A stretch of 64,000 bases of DNA, from positions 1 through 64,000 of the forward strand of contig CALXQQ010000002.1 in assembly GCA_944390775.1 (NCBI GenBank), in the 5' to 3' direction. The notes beneath the pieces are model-generated. The model was given only the letters and a program-made list of their open reading frames with translations, did no database searches and was not told where the DNA came from. Both the position numbers and the translations under genes were made by a program. This document shows, one piece after another, positions 9,871 to 23,273 of the stretch (positions are counted from its first letter, which is position 1; each line of letters begins with the position of its first letter). Origin of the DNA: an uncultured Alphaproteobacteria bacterium (lineage in GTDB: Bacteria; Pseudomonadota; Alphaproteobacteria; UBA3830).

Positions 9871-11060
9871 TGAACAGTTCCTTTTGCATACGATTTTTTA
9901 AAATAACGTCTTATCCTTTGAAAAATAATAACAAAAAAGTTGTTTGCAGCCACATTACCAGATGTTGCAATAGGATCTAGAACTCCGTAAAACGCAATGA
10001 TAAAGGCTGACATCGTATCATCGAATCCAAGATACTCTTTCAACACGGGAATTGTTACCATGATGGTTCCACTTGGTACTCCGCCTCCTGCAAATTTGTT
10101 CAGCACAAAAAAGATGCCGAAAAGCAAAAAATTACGCATGTTTGGTAGTGGTTCATCAAAAGCAAGTAATACGACCATAGCCATGATTGGTACTATTATG
10201 GTATCTCCTACCATATGAAAATTTAGAGTTAATGGCATAACAGCTTCTGATAGATTTTTATCATTCGTATTTTTGGTCGCAGCTTCAAGCGAAAGGGGTA
10301 GGGCAGAAGCACTGGACATTGTGCTGAATGCAGTTATAATCGCTGGACAGGCATTTCGAAAAATAGAAATGGCTCTGTCTACATTAAATGAAGCAGCTAT
10401 AAATAACCATACGCATAGATAAAACCATAGGAAGATGCACATGAGCATGCATGGCTTAGCATTTTGTACTAGAAATCCTGTCATGCGTCCTTCAGCTAAC
10501 AACTTCAGCAGAAAACCTCCGACAAACAATGGTAGTAATGGAATGAAAAAGCCCTTCATGAAACGCAGCACGTTTTTTTGTATTTTGTTCACCATTGTAC
10601 GAAGCCATGGAACAGGACGAATTGTATTCAAAAATCCAACTGCCACTCCGATGAGTAATGCGCGAGACGTTGATGCTATAACAGGCAAATGAGGCTCGAA
10701 AAATGGAAGTAATAGTGTGCCTTCACTAGTTGTATTATGGGGGGCCATATCAGACAGCAAGAAAAAACCAACTGTTCCAGATACTAGTATGTTAAAAAAG
10801 TTAGATATGATTACTGTTACCATTAAAGCTAAAACGAAAAACATACTTTCTTTGGGAATGTTTGCCAAAGCAGTAGCGACAAAACTAAATAGTAGAAAAG
10901 GCAATACGAATACTAATATCTCTCTTAGGCATACACTAATTGTGAGGAAAAATCGAATCATATCGGTTGACATATATCCGACACAAGTTGATACCAACAG
11001 CATGGTTATTAGCAATTGTACCAACGTATTCGACAGTCCTCGTTTTATTTTCAACAACAT
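9858..11060 (-). CDS. Dicarboxylate/amino acid:cation symporter (DAACS)
   Basis: A polytopic inner-membrane carrier of the GltP/DctA family, importing acidic amino acids or C4-dicarboxylates with Na+ or H+. The family's serine-rich re-entrant loop is seen as FSTMSSASALPLSLEA, the second re-entrant region as GGGVPSGTIMVT, and the region usually reading NMDG is NFHMVGD, so substrate contacts differ from the textbook family. The last signature is GVLDPIATSGNVAANN. At 400 residues it is near normal length. AGGA lies seven bases before the ATG. It heads the dap operon, so aspartate, the precursor of DAP, is a reasonable but unproven substrate. Confidence 0.82.
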   Translation of the reverse strand: MLLKIKRGLSNTLVQLLITMLLVSTCVGYMSTDMIRFFLTISVCLREILVFVLPFLLFSFVATALANIPKESMFFVLALMVTVIISNFFNILVSGTVGFFLLSDMAPHNTTSEGTLLLPFFEPHLPVIASTSRALLIGVAVGFLNTIRPVPWLRTMVNKIQKNVLRFMKGFFIPLLPLFVGGFLLKLLAEGRMTGFLVQNAKPCMLMCIFLWFYLCVWLFIAASFNVDRAISIFRNACPAIITAFSTMSSASALPLSLEAATKNTNDKNLSEAVMPLTLNFHMVGDTIIVPIMAMVVLLAFDEPLPNMRNFLLFGIFFVLNKFAGGGVPSGTIMVTIPVLKEYLGFDDTMSAFIIAFYGVLDPIATSGNVAANNFFVIIFQRIRRYFKKSYAKGTVQCNN

Positions 11061-11161
11061 GTTTTATTCCTTTGCACGAAAAACGTCATTATTTATGTTT
11101 TGCACTCTAAGAATTTTCTTCGAGATAATCAAGTAAAAAGGCGTGAATATTTTAGTCTTAG

Positions 11162-15487
<4,326 letters not shown>

Positions 15488-15491
<4 letters not shown>

Positions 15492-15509
15492 CAAGTAATG
15501 CTATTTTTT
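15488..15509 (+). terminator. Rho-independent terminator after the PBP gene
   Basis: ATAGCA (15488-15493), a 5-base loop and TGCTAT (15499-15504) run into an unbroken T-tract. The stem overlaps the PBP stop codon. It is short, so efficiency is uncertain. It also covers the end of the convergent dehydrogenase gene. Confidence 0.5.
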
Positions 15510-16346
15510 CTCAGAATATTCGTAGAAGCCTTTTCCTGTTTTGCGTCCCAAATGTCCTTTCGCTACAATTTCTTCCAGTAGTGGACAAGGCGCGTATTTG
15601 CAGTCATTTAATTCTTTGTGAAGTCGTTTCAATATGGCTAATGTTGTGTCAAGTCCGATTAGATCGGCAAGCGCAAGTGGTCCGATAGGATGATTTGCTC
15701 CTAGTTTCATTGCCGCATCTATGTCTTGTGCGCAAGCAACACCTTCGTATAGTACATGGGCTGCTTCATTGATCATGGGAATTAGAATGCGATTCAGTAC
15801 AAAACCAGGAGAATTTTTGGAGGCGATAGGTTTTTTTTCTATACATTGAGCGAGCTCCCAAAAAAATTCAAATGTTTTATCTGATGTATATTCTCCTCGA
15901 ATCACTTCTACCAATTGCATAATGACAGGAGGGTTCATAAAGTGAAAACCTATAAATCTCTCAGGATGAGATATGTGATGCGCTAATTCGCTAATTGAAC
16001 AGGCAGACGTATTTGAAGCTACATATGTAGTTTGATCAATTAAAGAGCTTAGTTGACTTAATATATCGCTTTTTATGTTGAAATCTTCAAACGCAGATTC
16101 AATAAAAATATCACATTCTCTTAATTCCTCGAGTGTCATATGATAACTAATTCTCTGTATTGTATCGTTTATTTGTTGTATGTCTCCGTCGAGCAATTTG
16201 TGTAAAGATCGTTTGATGTTGTTTTTAGCTTTTTCTAAAATCACAGATGACACATCCATTAATTGGACAGTGAATCCATGCATAGCAAACAATTGTCCAA
16301 TGCCTGAGCCCATTTGTCCAGCACCTATAACTGCAACTTTTTTCAT
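15501..16346 (-). CDS. 3-hydroxybutyryl-CoA dehydrogenase
   Basis: A cytoplasmic NAD(P)-dependent enzyme interconverting 3-hydroxybutyryl-CoA and acetoacetyl-CoA. The dinucleotide fold begins at GAGQMGSGIGQ (residues 8-18); the catalytic region is ASNTSACSISELA and RFIGFHFMNPP; the C-terminal domain has SPGFVLNRILIPMINEA and GRKTGKGFYEY. The 281 residues match the family exactly. I chose the ATG at 16346, with GAGGA just upstream; an in-frame frame extends further but lacks an SD. It starts one base after the stop of the GntP permease gene, so the two are an operon. Confidence 0.92.
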   Translation of the reverse strand: MKKVAVIGAGQMGSGIGQLFAMHGFTVQLMDVSSVILEKAKNNIKRSLHKLLDGDIQQINDTIQRISYHMTLEELRECDIFIESAFEDFNIKSDILSQLSSLIDQTTYVASNTSACSISELAHHISHPERFIGFHFMNPPVIMQLVEVIRGEYTSDKTFEFFWELAQCIEKKPIASKNSPGFVLNRILIPMINEAAHVLYEGVACAQDIDAAMKLGANHPIGPLALADLIGLDTTLAILKRLHKELNDCKYAPCPLLEEIVAKGHLGRKTGKGFYEYSEKK

Positions 16347-16347
16347 T

Positions 16348-17730
16348 TTATCCTCGCACAAATAATACACTTCCAAATACAATCAATAGAGTAAATAAAA
16401 ATGCTGGTAGCATGGACGCAATAGCCATATCTTTATAGGCATCTTTATGACTCAGACCACAAACAGCCAATAGGGTTATTACTGCACCGTTATGCGGTAG
16501 GATGTCTAAGCTGCCAGACGAAATGACCATGATTCTATGTATTAGCTCTAAACTTACACCAGCACTATTTGCAAGTTCTATGTATTTTGCACCCATGGTA
16601 TCTAATGTGATACTAAGACCGCCGGAAGCAGATCCGGTAATAGCTGACAATAAAGCAGTGACAATAGAAGAAGCAACAATTGGATTGCCTGTAGCTATGG
16701 AAAAGATATAATCCCTTACTATTCCAAAGCCAGCAGAACTATTGATGACTGCTCCATATCCCACAACTGATGCTGTATTAAACACAGGGCTCAGTGAATC
16801 TTGTGCTCCAGCATTAATTGATTTCATAATGTTAATTCGTTTGATATTTGTAATAATCAAAAACACAATTGCCCAAAATAGAGCTATTATGATTGCCCAA
16901 TTGCTAGCTACCGTTGATATATCGACAGAACCATATTTTGCCTCGCGAAGATAAGCTGTATCAAGATTGGGGATAATGTATTTTATGGAGATGTAATTTA
17001 TTAAGATGACGAGAGCAATTGGAGCAACTGCTATCCAAATGTTCGGTAGATCTTGAGTGGAAACTTGTTGTGCGTTTGCCGAGTGTGTTCCATAGCCTTC
17101 TCCTGCTGCACGGGCAATTTTTAATCGCCAAAGCAACCATGCCATACCCAACGAAAATAGAAAAATTGACGCAATTAACCCCATGACTGGAGCTGCAAAA
17201 GTGTTAGTGCCCAGATATCTACATGGTATTGCATTTTGTATTGCAGGAGTGCCTGGCAATGCAATCATTGTGAATGTGAAGGATCCCAAAGCAATACATG
17301 CGGGCATCAGACGCTTGGGAGTATCGGATTTTCTGAACAGTTCATCTGCAATTGGATAGACAGTGAATGCTACTACAAAAAGAGAAATCCCTCCGTAGGT
17401 CAATATGGCACATGAGAGAACTACTGCGAACATTGCGTTAGAGTAACCAAGTTTAGCTGATATGTAGTTCGCGATTGAAAGCGCGCAACCAGAATGCTCC
17501 ATGATTTTTCCAAATATTGCACTAAGCAGGAATAATGGGAAATATACTGCTGCAAAATCACTTAATTTGACCATGAAAATTTGAGTATATGTAGCGAGAA
17601 TAGGGTCACCACTGCTTAACAAAATGGTTATCAAAGCTAGAGCTGGCGATAAAATAAGTACAGATACTCCACGATATGCCAGTAATATTAGCAGTATCAA
17701 AGAAGCAACGAGGTAAAATACACTTAACAC
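16348..17730 (-). CDS. GntP-family permease, possibly for 3-hydroxybutyrate
   Basis: A polytopic inner-membrane transporter of the GntP family (gluconate and related hydroxy-acid:H+ symporters). The 460 residues carry about twelve hydrophobic segments; family-like stretches are PLFLLSAIFGKIMEHSG, YGGISLFVVAFTVYP and SSGSLDILPHNGAVITLL. The GTG start has AGGAG six bases upstream. GntP members include the D-3-hydroxybutyrate permease group, and the tightly coupled dehydrogenase makes a short hydroxy-acid the most economical substrate guess. The family is firm; the substrate is inference. Confidence 0.82.
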   Translation of the reverse strand: MLSVFYLVASLILLILLAYRGVSVLILSPALALITILLSSGDPILATYTQIFMVKLSDFAAVYFPLFLLSAIFGKIMEHSGCALSIANYISAKLGYSNAMFAVVLSCAILTYGGISLFVVAFTVYPIADELFRKSDTPKRLMPACIALGSFTFTMIALPGTPAIQNAIPCRYLGTNTFAAPVMGLIASIFLFSLGMAWLLWRLKIARAAGEGYGTHSANAQQVSTQDLPNIWIAVAPIALVILINYISIKYIIPNLDTAYLREAKYGSVDISTVASNWAIIIALFWAIVFLIITNIKRINIMKSINAGAQDSLSPVFNTASVVGYGAVINSSAGFGIVRDYIFSIATGNPIVASSIVTALLSAITGSASGGLSITLDTMGAKYIELANSAGVSLELIHRIMVISSGSLDILPHNGAVITLLAVCGLSHKDAYKDMAIASMLPAFLFTLLIVFGSVLFVRG

Positions 17731-17798
17731 AGCACTCTCCTAAGTTTATCATGAGTACTTTACAATAAATATATTTAATTTGGATTAACCAGCAGATT

Positions 17799-18650
17799 TT
17801 ATGACGAAGATTTCTTCACAGCAATACGTTTTACGCATCGAGGAGAAGCTTCTATTACTTCAAACACAATACCTGACGGATGATTGAAGATTTCTCCCCT
17901 GGTTGGCATGTGACCAGCTAGACTCATGACTAGACCACCGATTGTTTCAAATTCCAATTCATCACTGTCTTCTTTTAGCAAAGGTTTCGTGAGATCAATT
18001 CCAAGAATAGCTTCACATTCGCTTATGAGCATTTTGGCATTAGCAATAATAGAACCATCAGGGCGAGTTATAAAATTGGGAAAAATATTCTGATTTTGTT
18101 GAATTTCTCCGACAATCTCAGCTATTAGATCCTGCAATGTAACAAGTCCGTCAATACCTCCAAATTCATCTATCACAAGAGCCATATGATTTGCGGATTT
18201 TCTAATCTCTACTAGCAATTCCATAAGTTGAATTGTGGGCACTACATAGATGACTTCTTTTAACAAGGATTGTATGTTGAACAGTTTAGGATCCTTAATA
18301 TAGGGTAAAAAATCTCTCACACGAACAATGCCAACGACATTATCTAAAGTGTCTTTGTATATTGGTATTTGGGAATAGTTATTCTTAGAGAAAATATCAA
18401 TAAACTCATCTAATGTTGCATCAACTCGGGCTGCGACAATATCTGCGCGTGGGACCATGATATCTTCAGCAGTTAAATCCTTTAAGCCTAGAACATTGGA
18501 TACTAATTCTAATTCACTTGCATCTTCTGCTGAGCATGTTTCAGGACTAGTTGTATCGGATTCTATAAGGTCTTCTAGTTGATTAATTAAGGGAACTTCT
18601 GGACGACGTTTGTTGAGAATTTTATCAAAAAAATTGCGAATCTTGCGCAT
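17799..18650 (-). CDS. corC: CorC/YbeX-like CBS-domain protein
   Basis: A 283-residue soluble protein with two CBS domains (from about residues 62 and 128; TAEDIMVPRADIVA and GGIDGLVTLQDLIAEIVGEI) and a C-terminal CorC/HlyC transporter-associated domain. The family is linked to Mg/Co homeostasis, and in alphaproteobacteria it regularly follows ybeY. AAGGAG sits six bases before the ATG, inside the 3' end of ybeY; the gap is 3 nt. It lacks the membrane domain of larger relatives. Confidence 0.9.
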   Translation of the reverse strand: MRKIRNFFDKILNKRRPEVPLINQLEDLIESDTTSPETCSAEDASELELVSNVLGLKDLTAEDIMVPRADIVAARVDATLDEFIDIFSKNNYSQIPIYKDTLDNVVGIVRVRDFLPYIKDPKLFNIQSLLKEVIYVVPTIQLMELLVEIRKSANHMALVIDEFGGIDGLVTLQDLIAEIVGEIQQNQNIFPNFITRPDGSIIANAKMLISECEAILGIDLTKPLLKEDSDELEFETIGGLVMSLAGHMPTRGEIFNHPSGIVFEVIEASPRCVKRIAVKKSSS

Positions 18651-18653
18651 ATA

Positions 18654-19127
18654 TCACTCCTTCTGCTTATAAGGATCTGGTATGTTTAATCCTCTTAAGA
18701 TTTCGATTTCCAATGTTTCCATAATCTCAGCACTTTCATCATCTATATGATCATACTCTAGTAAGTGTAGCAAACTATGCACTATTAAATGATATAAATG
18801 ATGTTCAAAAGGTTTGTTTTGTTCACAGGATTCCCGTGATGTTGTTTCGAATGAGATCGCGACACTACCGAGAATTATGGGACGAGTGTCTGCTCGTTGC
18901 TTTATGGAATCTGCTGGGAAAGATAAAACGTTCGTCGGAACATTTTTATTGCGATATCTAAAGTTTAAATCTTGAATCGTTTCATCATCAGTGAAGAGAA
19001 AACAAATTTCCACATTTTCGTTGTTTAAATGTAAGTGAGAAAACACAGATGATGCACATGTTTCTGCTATAGCAGAAAGGTCATATTTATTCCACTGATC
19101 ATTTTCAATAGAAATTTCAAGGTTCAT
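18654..19127 (-). CDS. ybeY: Endoribonuclease YbeY
   Basis: A zinc-dependent endoribonuclease in 16S rRNA 3'-end maturation and ribosome quality control. The 157-residue protein keeps the three zinc His in HSLLHLLEYDH, but the usual HGxLHLxGYDH glycines are Ser and Glu here. NVLSFPAD upstream is also conserved. The ATG overlaps the miaB stop by 4 nt (ATGA). The order miaB-ybeY-corC is typical of alphaproteobacteria. Confidence 0.92.
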   Translation of the reverse strand: MNLEISIENDQWNKYDLSAIAETCASSVFSHLHLNNENVEICFLFTDDETIQDLNFRYRNKNVPTNVLSFPADSIKQRADTRPIILGSVAISFETTSRESCEQNKPFEHHLYHLIVHSLLHLLEYDHIDDESAEIMETLEIEILRGLNIPDPYKQKE

Positions 19128-20416
19128 ATTTGCCCCATTAGGCTATGTGGTTCTACATTAACCACAGTCGCTGTGCAAACATCTCCAATTGATAAATCTT
19201 TGCTCTCGATTGTTATCGCCTGCCCATATGGAGTGCGTCCCACCAATTGCTTGTCATAACGACCAGGTTTTAGAATAAGCACCTCTACTTGCCGCCCAAT
19301 AAATTGAGCATTGTACTCTTTTTGCTGATTTTCAAGTAACGTTTGTAATGTTTGCAATCGTTCTGATTTTACATCTTCGTCTATTTGATTGGGCATCAAA
19401 GCTGCACCTGTGCGTGGACGAGGACTGTATTTGAATGAATAGGCCTGAGCAAATTTCACTTCATTTACTAATGATATTGTATCTTGAAAGTTTTCATCTG
19501 TTTCTCCAGGAAAACCAACTATAAAATCTGAAGAAAATGCTATGTCTGGACGATATTCTCTTAACATCGCAACTTTATCCATGTACTCAGCTCTGTCATA
19601 GTGGCGGTTCATTCTTTTGAGAATTATGTCGGATCCGGATTGTACAGGTAGGTGTATAAACGGCATTAGTACAGGAATATCTCGATGCGCGCGTGCTAGA
19701 GCTTCCGTTATGTGTTTAGGGTGAGACGTCGTATAGCGTAAACGTAATAAACCAGGTGTTGTTGCTATTGTTTCTAAAAGCCCAGCAAAATCTGTATTAG
19801 AATCTTCATCTATATAGCTGTTTACGTTTTGTCCTAGTAAAGTCACTTCTTTTACGCCGTGATCTATTAATTTGCGTAATTCTGATACTATTTCTTTGAC
19901 ACTGCGCGAAAACTCTCTGCCACGTGTGTATGGTACAATGCAATAAGTGCAACACTTATTACAGCCTTCTTGGATTGTAAGGAATTCCGATATCGTTCGT
20001 GAAGAATAATTATCAGGCAAACATGCAAACTTCTTCGTTGCATCAAGAGACACAGATACAAGACACTTGTCATGTGGCATTGACAGATAATGCAGTAGAT
20101 GATGTATGTCTTGTGGTCCAAGTATAATATTAACAAAAGGTGCGCGACGCATGATTTCTTCATGTTGGAGTTGAGCTACACAGCCTGTTACAACAATAAC
20201 TGGAACTTTAGTTGTATTCTGTCTGGCTCTTCCTAAATCAGAAAATAACTTTTCGTCAGCTTTAGAGCGTATGCTGCAACTGTTGAAGATTAGAATATCT
20301 GCATCTTCTTGCTCAGATGCAGCAGTATAGCCACTGCTGGTCAATGCATCTGCCATGCGCTGCGAATCATATATATTCATCTGGCAGCCGTAATTTTTGA
20401 TATAAAACTTTATCAT
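19124..20416 (-). CDS. miaB: tRNA-2-methylthio-N6-dimethylallyladenosine synthase MiaB
   Basis: A radical-SAM methylthiotransferase acting on i6A37 of tRNAs. In order: the UPF0004 domain with its cluster Cys (NYGCQMNIYDS), the radical SAM domain with CxxxCxxC in EGCNKCCTYCIVPYTRGRE, and a C-terminal TRAM domain (from about residue 365). I chose the ATG at 20416, which shares one base with the transaldolase stop (TAATG); a TTG five codons earlier would lie inside that gene. No good SD is seen, consistent with coupling. The 430 residues are near normal. Confidence 0.95.
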   Translation of the reverse strand: MIKFYIKNYGCQMNIYDSQRMADALTSSGYTAASEQEDADILIFNSCSIRSKADEKLFSDLGRARQNTTKVPVIVVTGCVAQLQHEEIMRRAPFVNIILGPQDIHHLLHYLSMPHDKCLVSVSLDATKKFACLPDNYSSRTISEFLTIQEGCNKCCTYCIVPYTRGREFSRSVKEIVSELRKLIDHGVKEVTLLGQNVNSYIDEDSNTDFAGLLETIATTPGLLRLRYTTSHPKHITEALARAHRDIPVLMPFIHLPVQSGSDIILKRMNRHYDRAEYMDKVAMLREYRPDIAFSSDFIVGFPGETDENFQDTISLVNEVKFAQAYSFKYSPRPRTGAALMPNQIDEDVKSERLQTLQTLLENQQKEYNAQFIGRQVEVLILKPGRYDKQLVGRTPYGQAITIESKDLSIGDVCTATVVNVEPHSLMGQI

Positions 20417-21051
20417 TACTTTTTTTGCCAATCTCGTTGAAAAATCTCCAGACCCGTCGTCGTGAGAGGATGAAGGAACATTTGCTTGAGTAACTGAGGA
20501 GGTAGAGTGATAGCATCTACTCCAATAAGCGCGGCTTGTACAATATGCTGCATATGACGAATTGAAGCGGCCAACACACGAGTTTCATATTGATTTACTC
20601 TATACAACTCAACAATATCATCCAATAAAGCTAGTCCATCTTGACCTATGTCATCCAATCGTCCGACAAAAGGAGAAATATAAGTTGCACCACTATTAGC
20701 AGCTAATAGGGCTTGTGGTAAGGAGAAACACAGTGTCATGTTTGTCGCAATGCCTTCGTTGGATAGCTTTTCACACGTTTTGAATCCATCAAATGTGCAA
20801 GGCAATTTCACGCAGATGTTATCGCTGATGGATGCTAATCGACGACCTTCTTCTAACATTTGATCATATTCGTTGGATATTACTTCAGCACTGACAGAAC
20901 CATTTACAAGCTCGCATATCCTTTTCAAACGTACTGAAGGATCAGTATCCCGATACTTAGATAAAATAGATGGATTCGTAGTAACGCCACTTAAAAACAC
21001 GCTATAGGTTTCTATTTCTTGTAAGTCAGCGCTATCCAGCAAAATTTCCAT
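20416..21051 (-). CDS. Transaldolase-like / fructose-6-phosphate aldolase family
   Basis: A small class I aldolase of the TalC/FSA family. The 211-residue barrel begins LLDSADLQEIE and has GVTTNPSIL, the Schiff-base Lys in CVKLPCT, and the signature ATYISPFVGRLDDIG. The short type may act as transaldolase in the pentose phosphate route or as fructose-6-phosphate aldolase; sequence alone does not decide. GGAG lies eight bases before the ATG. First gene of the miaB-ybeY-corC run. Confidence 0.87.
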   Translation of the reverse strand: MEILLDSADLQEIETYSVFLSGVTTNPSILSKYRDTDPSVRLKRICELVNGSVSAEVISNEYDQMLEEGRRLASISDNICVKLPCTFDGFKTCEKLSNEGIATNMTLCFSLPQALLAANSGATYISPFVGRLDDIGQDGLALLDDIVELYRVNQYETRVLAASIRHMQHIVQAALIGVDAITLPPQLLKQMFLHPLTTTGLEIFQRDWQKK

Positions 21052-21372
21052 TTTTATTACTCCTAAATTTTCGCTATCATCTTAAAAATTGTACTAACAA
21101 AAGGCAAGAGAGTAAATGTGAATAGTAAACTTCTCGTGAAAATCAACATAGGGGTAAAGTGTTTGTCGTGATCGCTTGCGGTTACGATAGGCGAGCATCT
21201 AAATAATCAGAATCGTCTAGAACTTTCTCCACACTTGAAAACTGACATCAATATTCTGCAGAATACGCGAAGATTGCTTCTCAAAAATCATAAAAAACGC
21301 ATATTGGCACAAGACTACATTTTGGTATAGCAAGTCCCTTAAGGGGCCTCATGATCTTAAGCTGATATTAAC
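21052..21372. other. Intergenic region
   Basis: About 320 bases without a recognisable gene. A GC-rich palindrome around CCCCTTAAGGG (near 21340) could be a weak terminator for the secreted-protein gene on the right, but it has no T-tract. A promoter for the transaldolase run must lie in the left part; I cannot place it confidently. Confidence 0.5.
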
Positions 21373-22065
21373 TCAGTGCTTGTCAGACTCCTCTGCAGAA
21401 GCAATAGGAACCCCTTCGGATAGTGCCTGCACAACAGTAGCATAAATATATTTATACTCTTCAGATTCTTCAAACCCTTCATCCAAGTACCAACGTTTAT
21501 ATGTGTCGAATATCTCCCATGGTCCCCATTCAGATAACGAATCATATTGCCTAGGCCACATCTTATCTATTTCATATACAACATGGGTCAAATGTGCCTT
21601 ATCTATTGAAATTTTTCCTGAGTTAACCTTCGTTCCAGTGTCCATTACCCATCCACCCATTCCAGCTCTAAAACGACTAAAAAATAGATTTACAAACTCC
21701 TGATCCTTGTCGAACTTTTGAAACAGATCAAACGCTATCTTCACGTTATTAAGATACTTATCGATTAAGACCAAATCTCCATCTTCGCATCGCGCAGATA
21801 GCTCGCCATCTATGTTTTCTACGACAGGATAGAAAAAAATATCTTTGTACTCATTAATCTGATACTGATCGAACAGTGCTTCAACCTCTGATTCCTTCAA
21901 TGGCAAATAACGCCTACGCCACTCCTGTGGCTCACGCTTTGCTTCATCGTGATAAAGACGCAGATTGCCTGTTTCATTTTCTTCTATACAAAGCTTGGGC
22001 ATATTAGACATAGTATACCCTGTTCCCATAATTCCCAAAAAAAGCAAGGAAAATATATTTTTCAT
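21373..22065 (-). CDS. Secreted protein of unknown function
   Basis: A 230-residue protein with a short signal peptide (MKNIFSLLFLGIMGTGYT). The mature part is acidic and rich in Tyr, Trp and Phe, with a tryptophan-rich segment (MWPRQYDSLSEWGPWEIF). No family recognised. The second Met (22065) was chosen because GAGG lies eight bases upstream; the first is only two bases from it. It is followed on the same strand by nothing until the transaldolase promoter, and preceded by another secreted unknown. An effector or periplasmic role is possible but unsupported. Confidence 0.65.
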   Translation of the reverse strand: MKNIFSLLFLGIMGTGYTMSNMPKLCIEENETGNLRLYHDEAKREPQEWRRRYLPLKESEVEALFDQYQINEYKDIFFYPVVENIDGELSARCEDGDLVLIDKYLNNVKIAFDLFQKFDKDQEFVNLFFSRFRAGMGGWVMDTGTKVNSGKISIDKAHLTHVVYEIDKMWPRQYDSLSEWGPWEIFDTYKRWYLDEGFEESEEYKYIYATVVQALSEGVPIASAEESDKH

Positions 22066-22147
22066 TCTCATAACCTCACATTAACTACGGATTAAGATAT
22101 GGCAAAAATACGCCCAAGTCAATCTGTGTTTTCCTAGCTGAAATATT

Positions 22148-23002
22148 TTAAGATTGACTTCTACAATCCACAAAACACGAACCGTATCTGCCATCTGGAG
22201 GGTCATTTCCATATTGACTAAATATACGTGCTGTGTCGTTGCATGTTGGCGCTAGATGTAATTGAAAAAAGAAGTAGATATTATCCGTGTCCAACTCTTT
22301 CCTCTGACACACTTCTTCTACTTTGAAGCCCCCAATTGTACCACAGACTGCATTAGCAATTTGTGCTACGGGTATACCGCTATCCTCTTTCATCTTAATT
22401 GTCATAGTGTTACCCGTCACATCAAAAACTATGCGACCTTTATCAATAATTGCGTTTAGTATTGTGGGTATAACTACATTTTTAATATGTTCTAGGTTCA
22501 TAGACCTATTATCATATATCAGCCTTGTATGTATTCCGTTTTGAGGCAATGTTCCATCTACCGTTGAAAAGTGTTTTAAGATATGGCCAATAAAGTGATC
22601 GCGTACACGAGTAATGTATCTTAGTTCCAATTCATCAAATTCATAGTTATTCTTTCTGTCTGTTAATATCGCTTTTGCGACTGCTTTTGCAAGCTCTCTT
22701 TTAAAGCTCTCATCAATAGTGGTAGATTTAGCAGATTTCTTCATTTTTGGGGTAGATTTAGCAGATTTCTTCATTTTTTTGGTAGGTTTAGCAGGTTCCT
22801 TCATTTGTTGGTATACCTTTGATATTATACTCAACACAGGTTTGATGAATTCCTTGCAATCACTACTAGTGGATAGCTGACCAAAAATCGCGATAACTGC
22901 ATCTTGATACGATTCATCCATATGCCAATTCGTATTATCACCCTGCGTACCAAAAGATGTACTGGAAACCATGATGGCTAATATAATCGTAAGTACTTTC
23001 AT
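22148..23002 (-). CDS. Secreted protein with Lys-rich tandem repeats, unknown function
   Basis: A 284-residue exported protein. The start is the ATG at 23002, with GGAG five bases upstream and a signal peptide behind it (MKVLTIILAIMVSSTSFG). After about 50 residues comes a basic repeat (MKKSAKST-type, three 10-residue units) encoded by 30-bp DNA repeats, then a globular-looking part that ends in a Cys-rich segment (CGTIGGF, VEEVC, CNDTA, CFVDC), suggesting disulphides. No family recognised. Read in the same direction as the neighbouring secreted gene, 80 bases apart. Confidence 0.65.
   Translation of the reverse strand: MKVLTIILAIMVSSTSFGTQGDNTNWHMDESYQDAVIAIFGQLSTSSDCKEFIKPVLSIISKVYQQMKEPAKPTKKMKKSAKSTPKMKKSAKSTTIDESFKRELAKAVAKAILTDRKNNYEFDELELRYITRVRDHFIGHILKHFSTVDGTLPQNGIHTRLIYDNRSMNLEHIKNVVIPTILNAIIDKGRIVFDVTGNTMTIKMKEDSGIPVAQIANAVCGTIGGFKVEEVCQRKELDTDNIYFFFQLHLAPTCNDTARIFSQYGNDPPDGRYGSCFVDCRSQS
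22721..22810 (-). repeat. Three tandem 30-bp repeats inside a coding gene
   Basis: Units 22721-22750, 22751-22780 and 22781-22810 each begin GGTAGATTTAGCAGATTTCT or a close variant. The first two are nearly identical and the third has drifted. The 30-bp unit keeps the frame and encodes ten residues, so copy number can change without breaking the protein. Confidence 0.85.
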
Positions 23003-23273
23003 TGCTTCTCCCATTATTCTACGGAACTGATTGTAAAACATAAATGTTAATATTAGATTATTATTTACGAGTTTTATTGTATTGTTACACATTTTTTTCT
23101 CGTTTGCTATTCTCATGCTATTCGCAAGAGGTTTTATTTCGTGATCTGCTGTATTATTGAAGCATTGTACGGAAAATCAGGTTGGATGTTTTACGTTGAT
23201 TGCCTAAAACTGACTTTGTGCTTGTTTTTTGTGTTGATTTAGTGGTTGTATAAAAGTATATGCGGAGAATGTC

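Noticed and set aside
22721-22810. Tandem repeats considered as a CRISPR array
   Set aside because: Units are directly adjacent without spacers and encode protein in frame.
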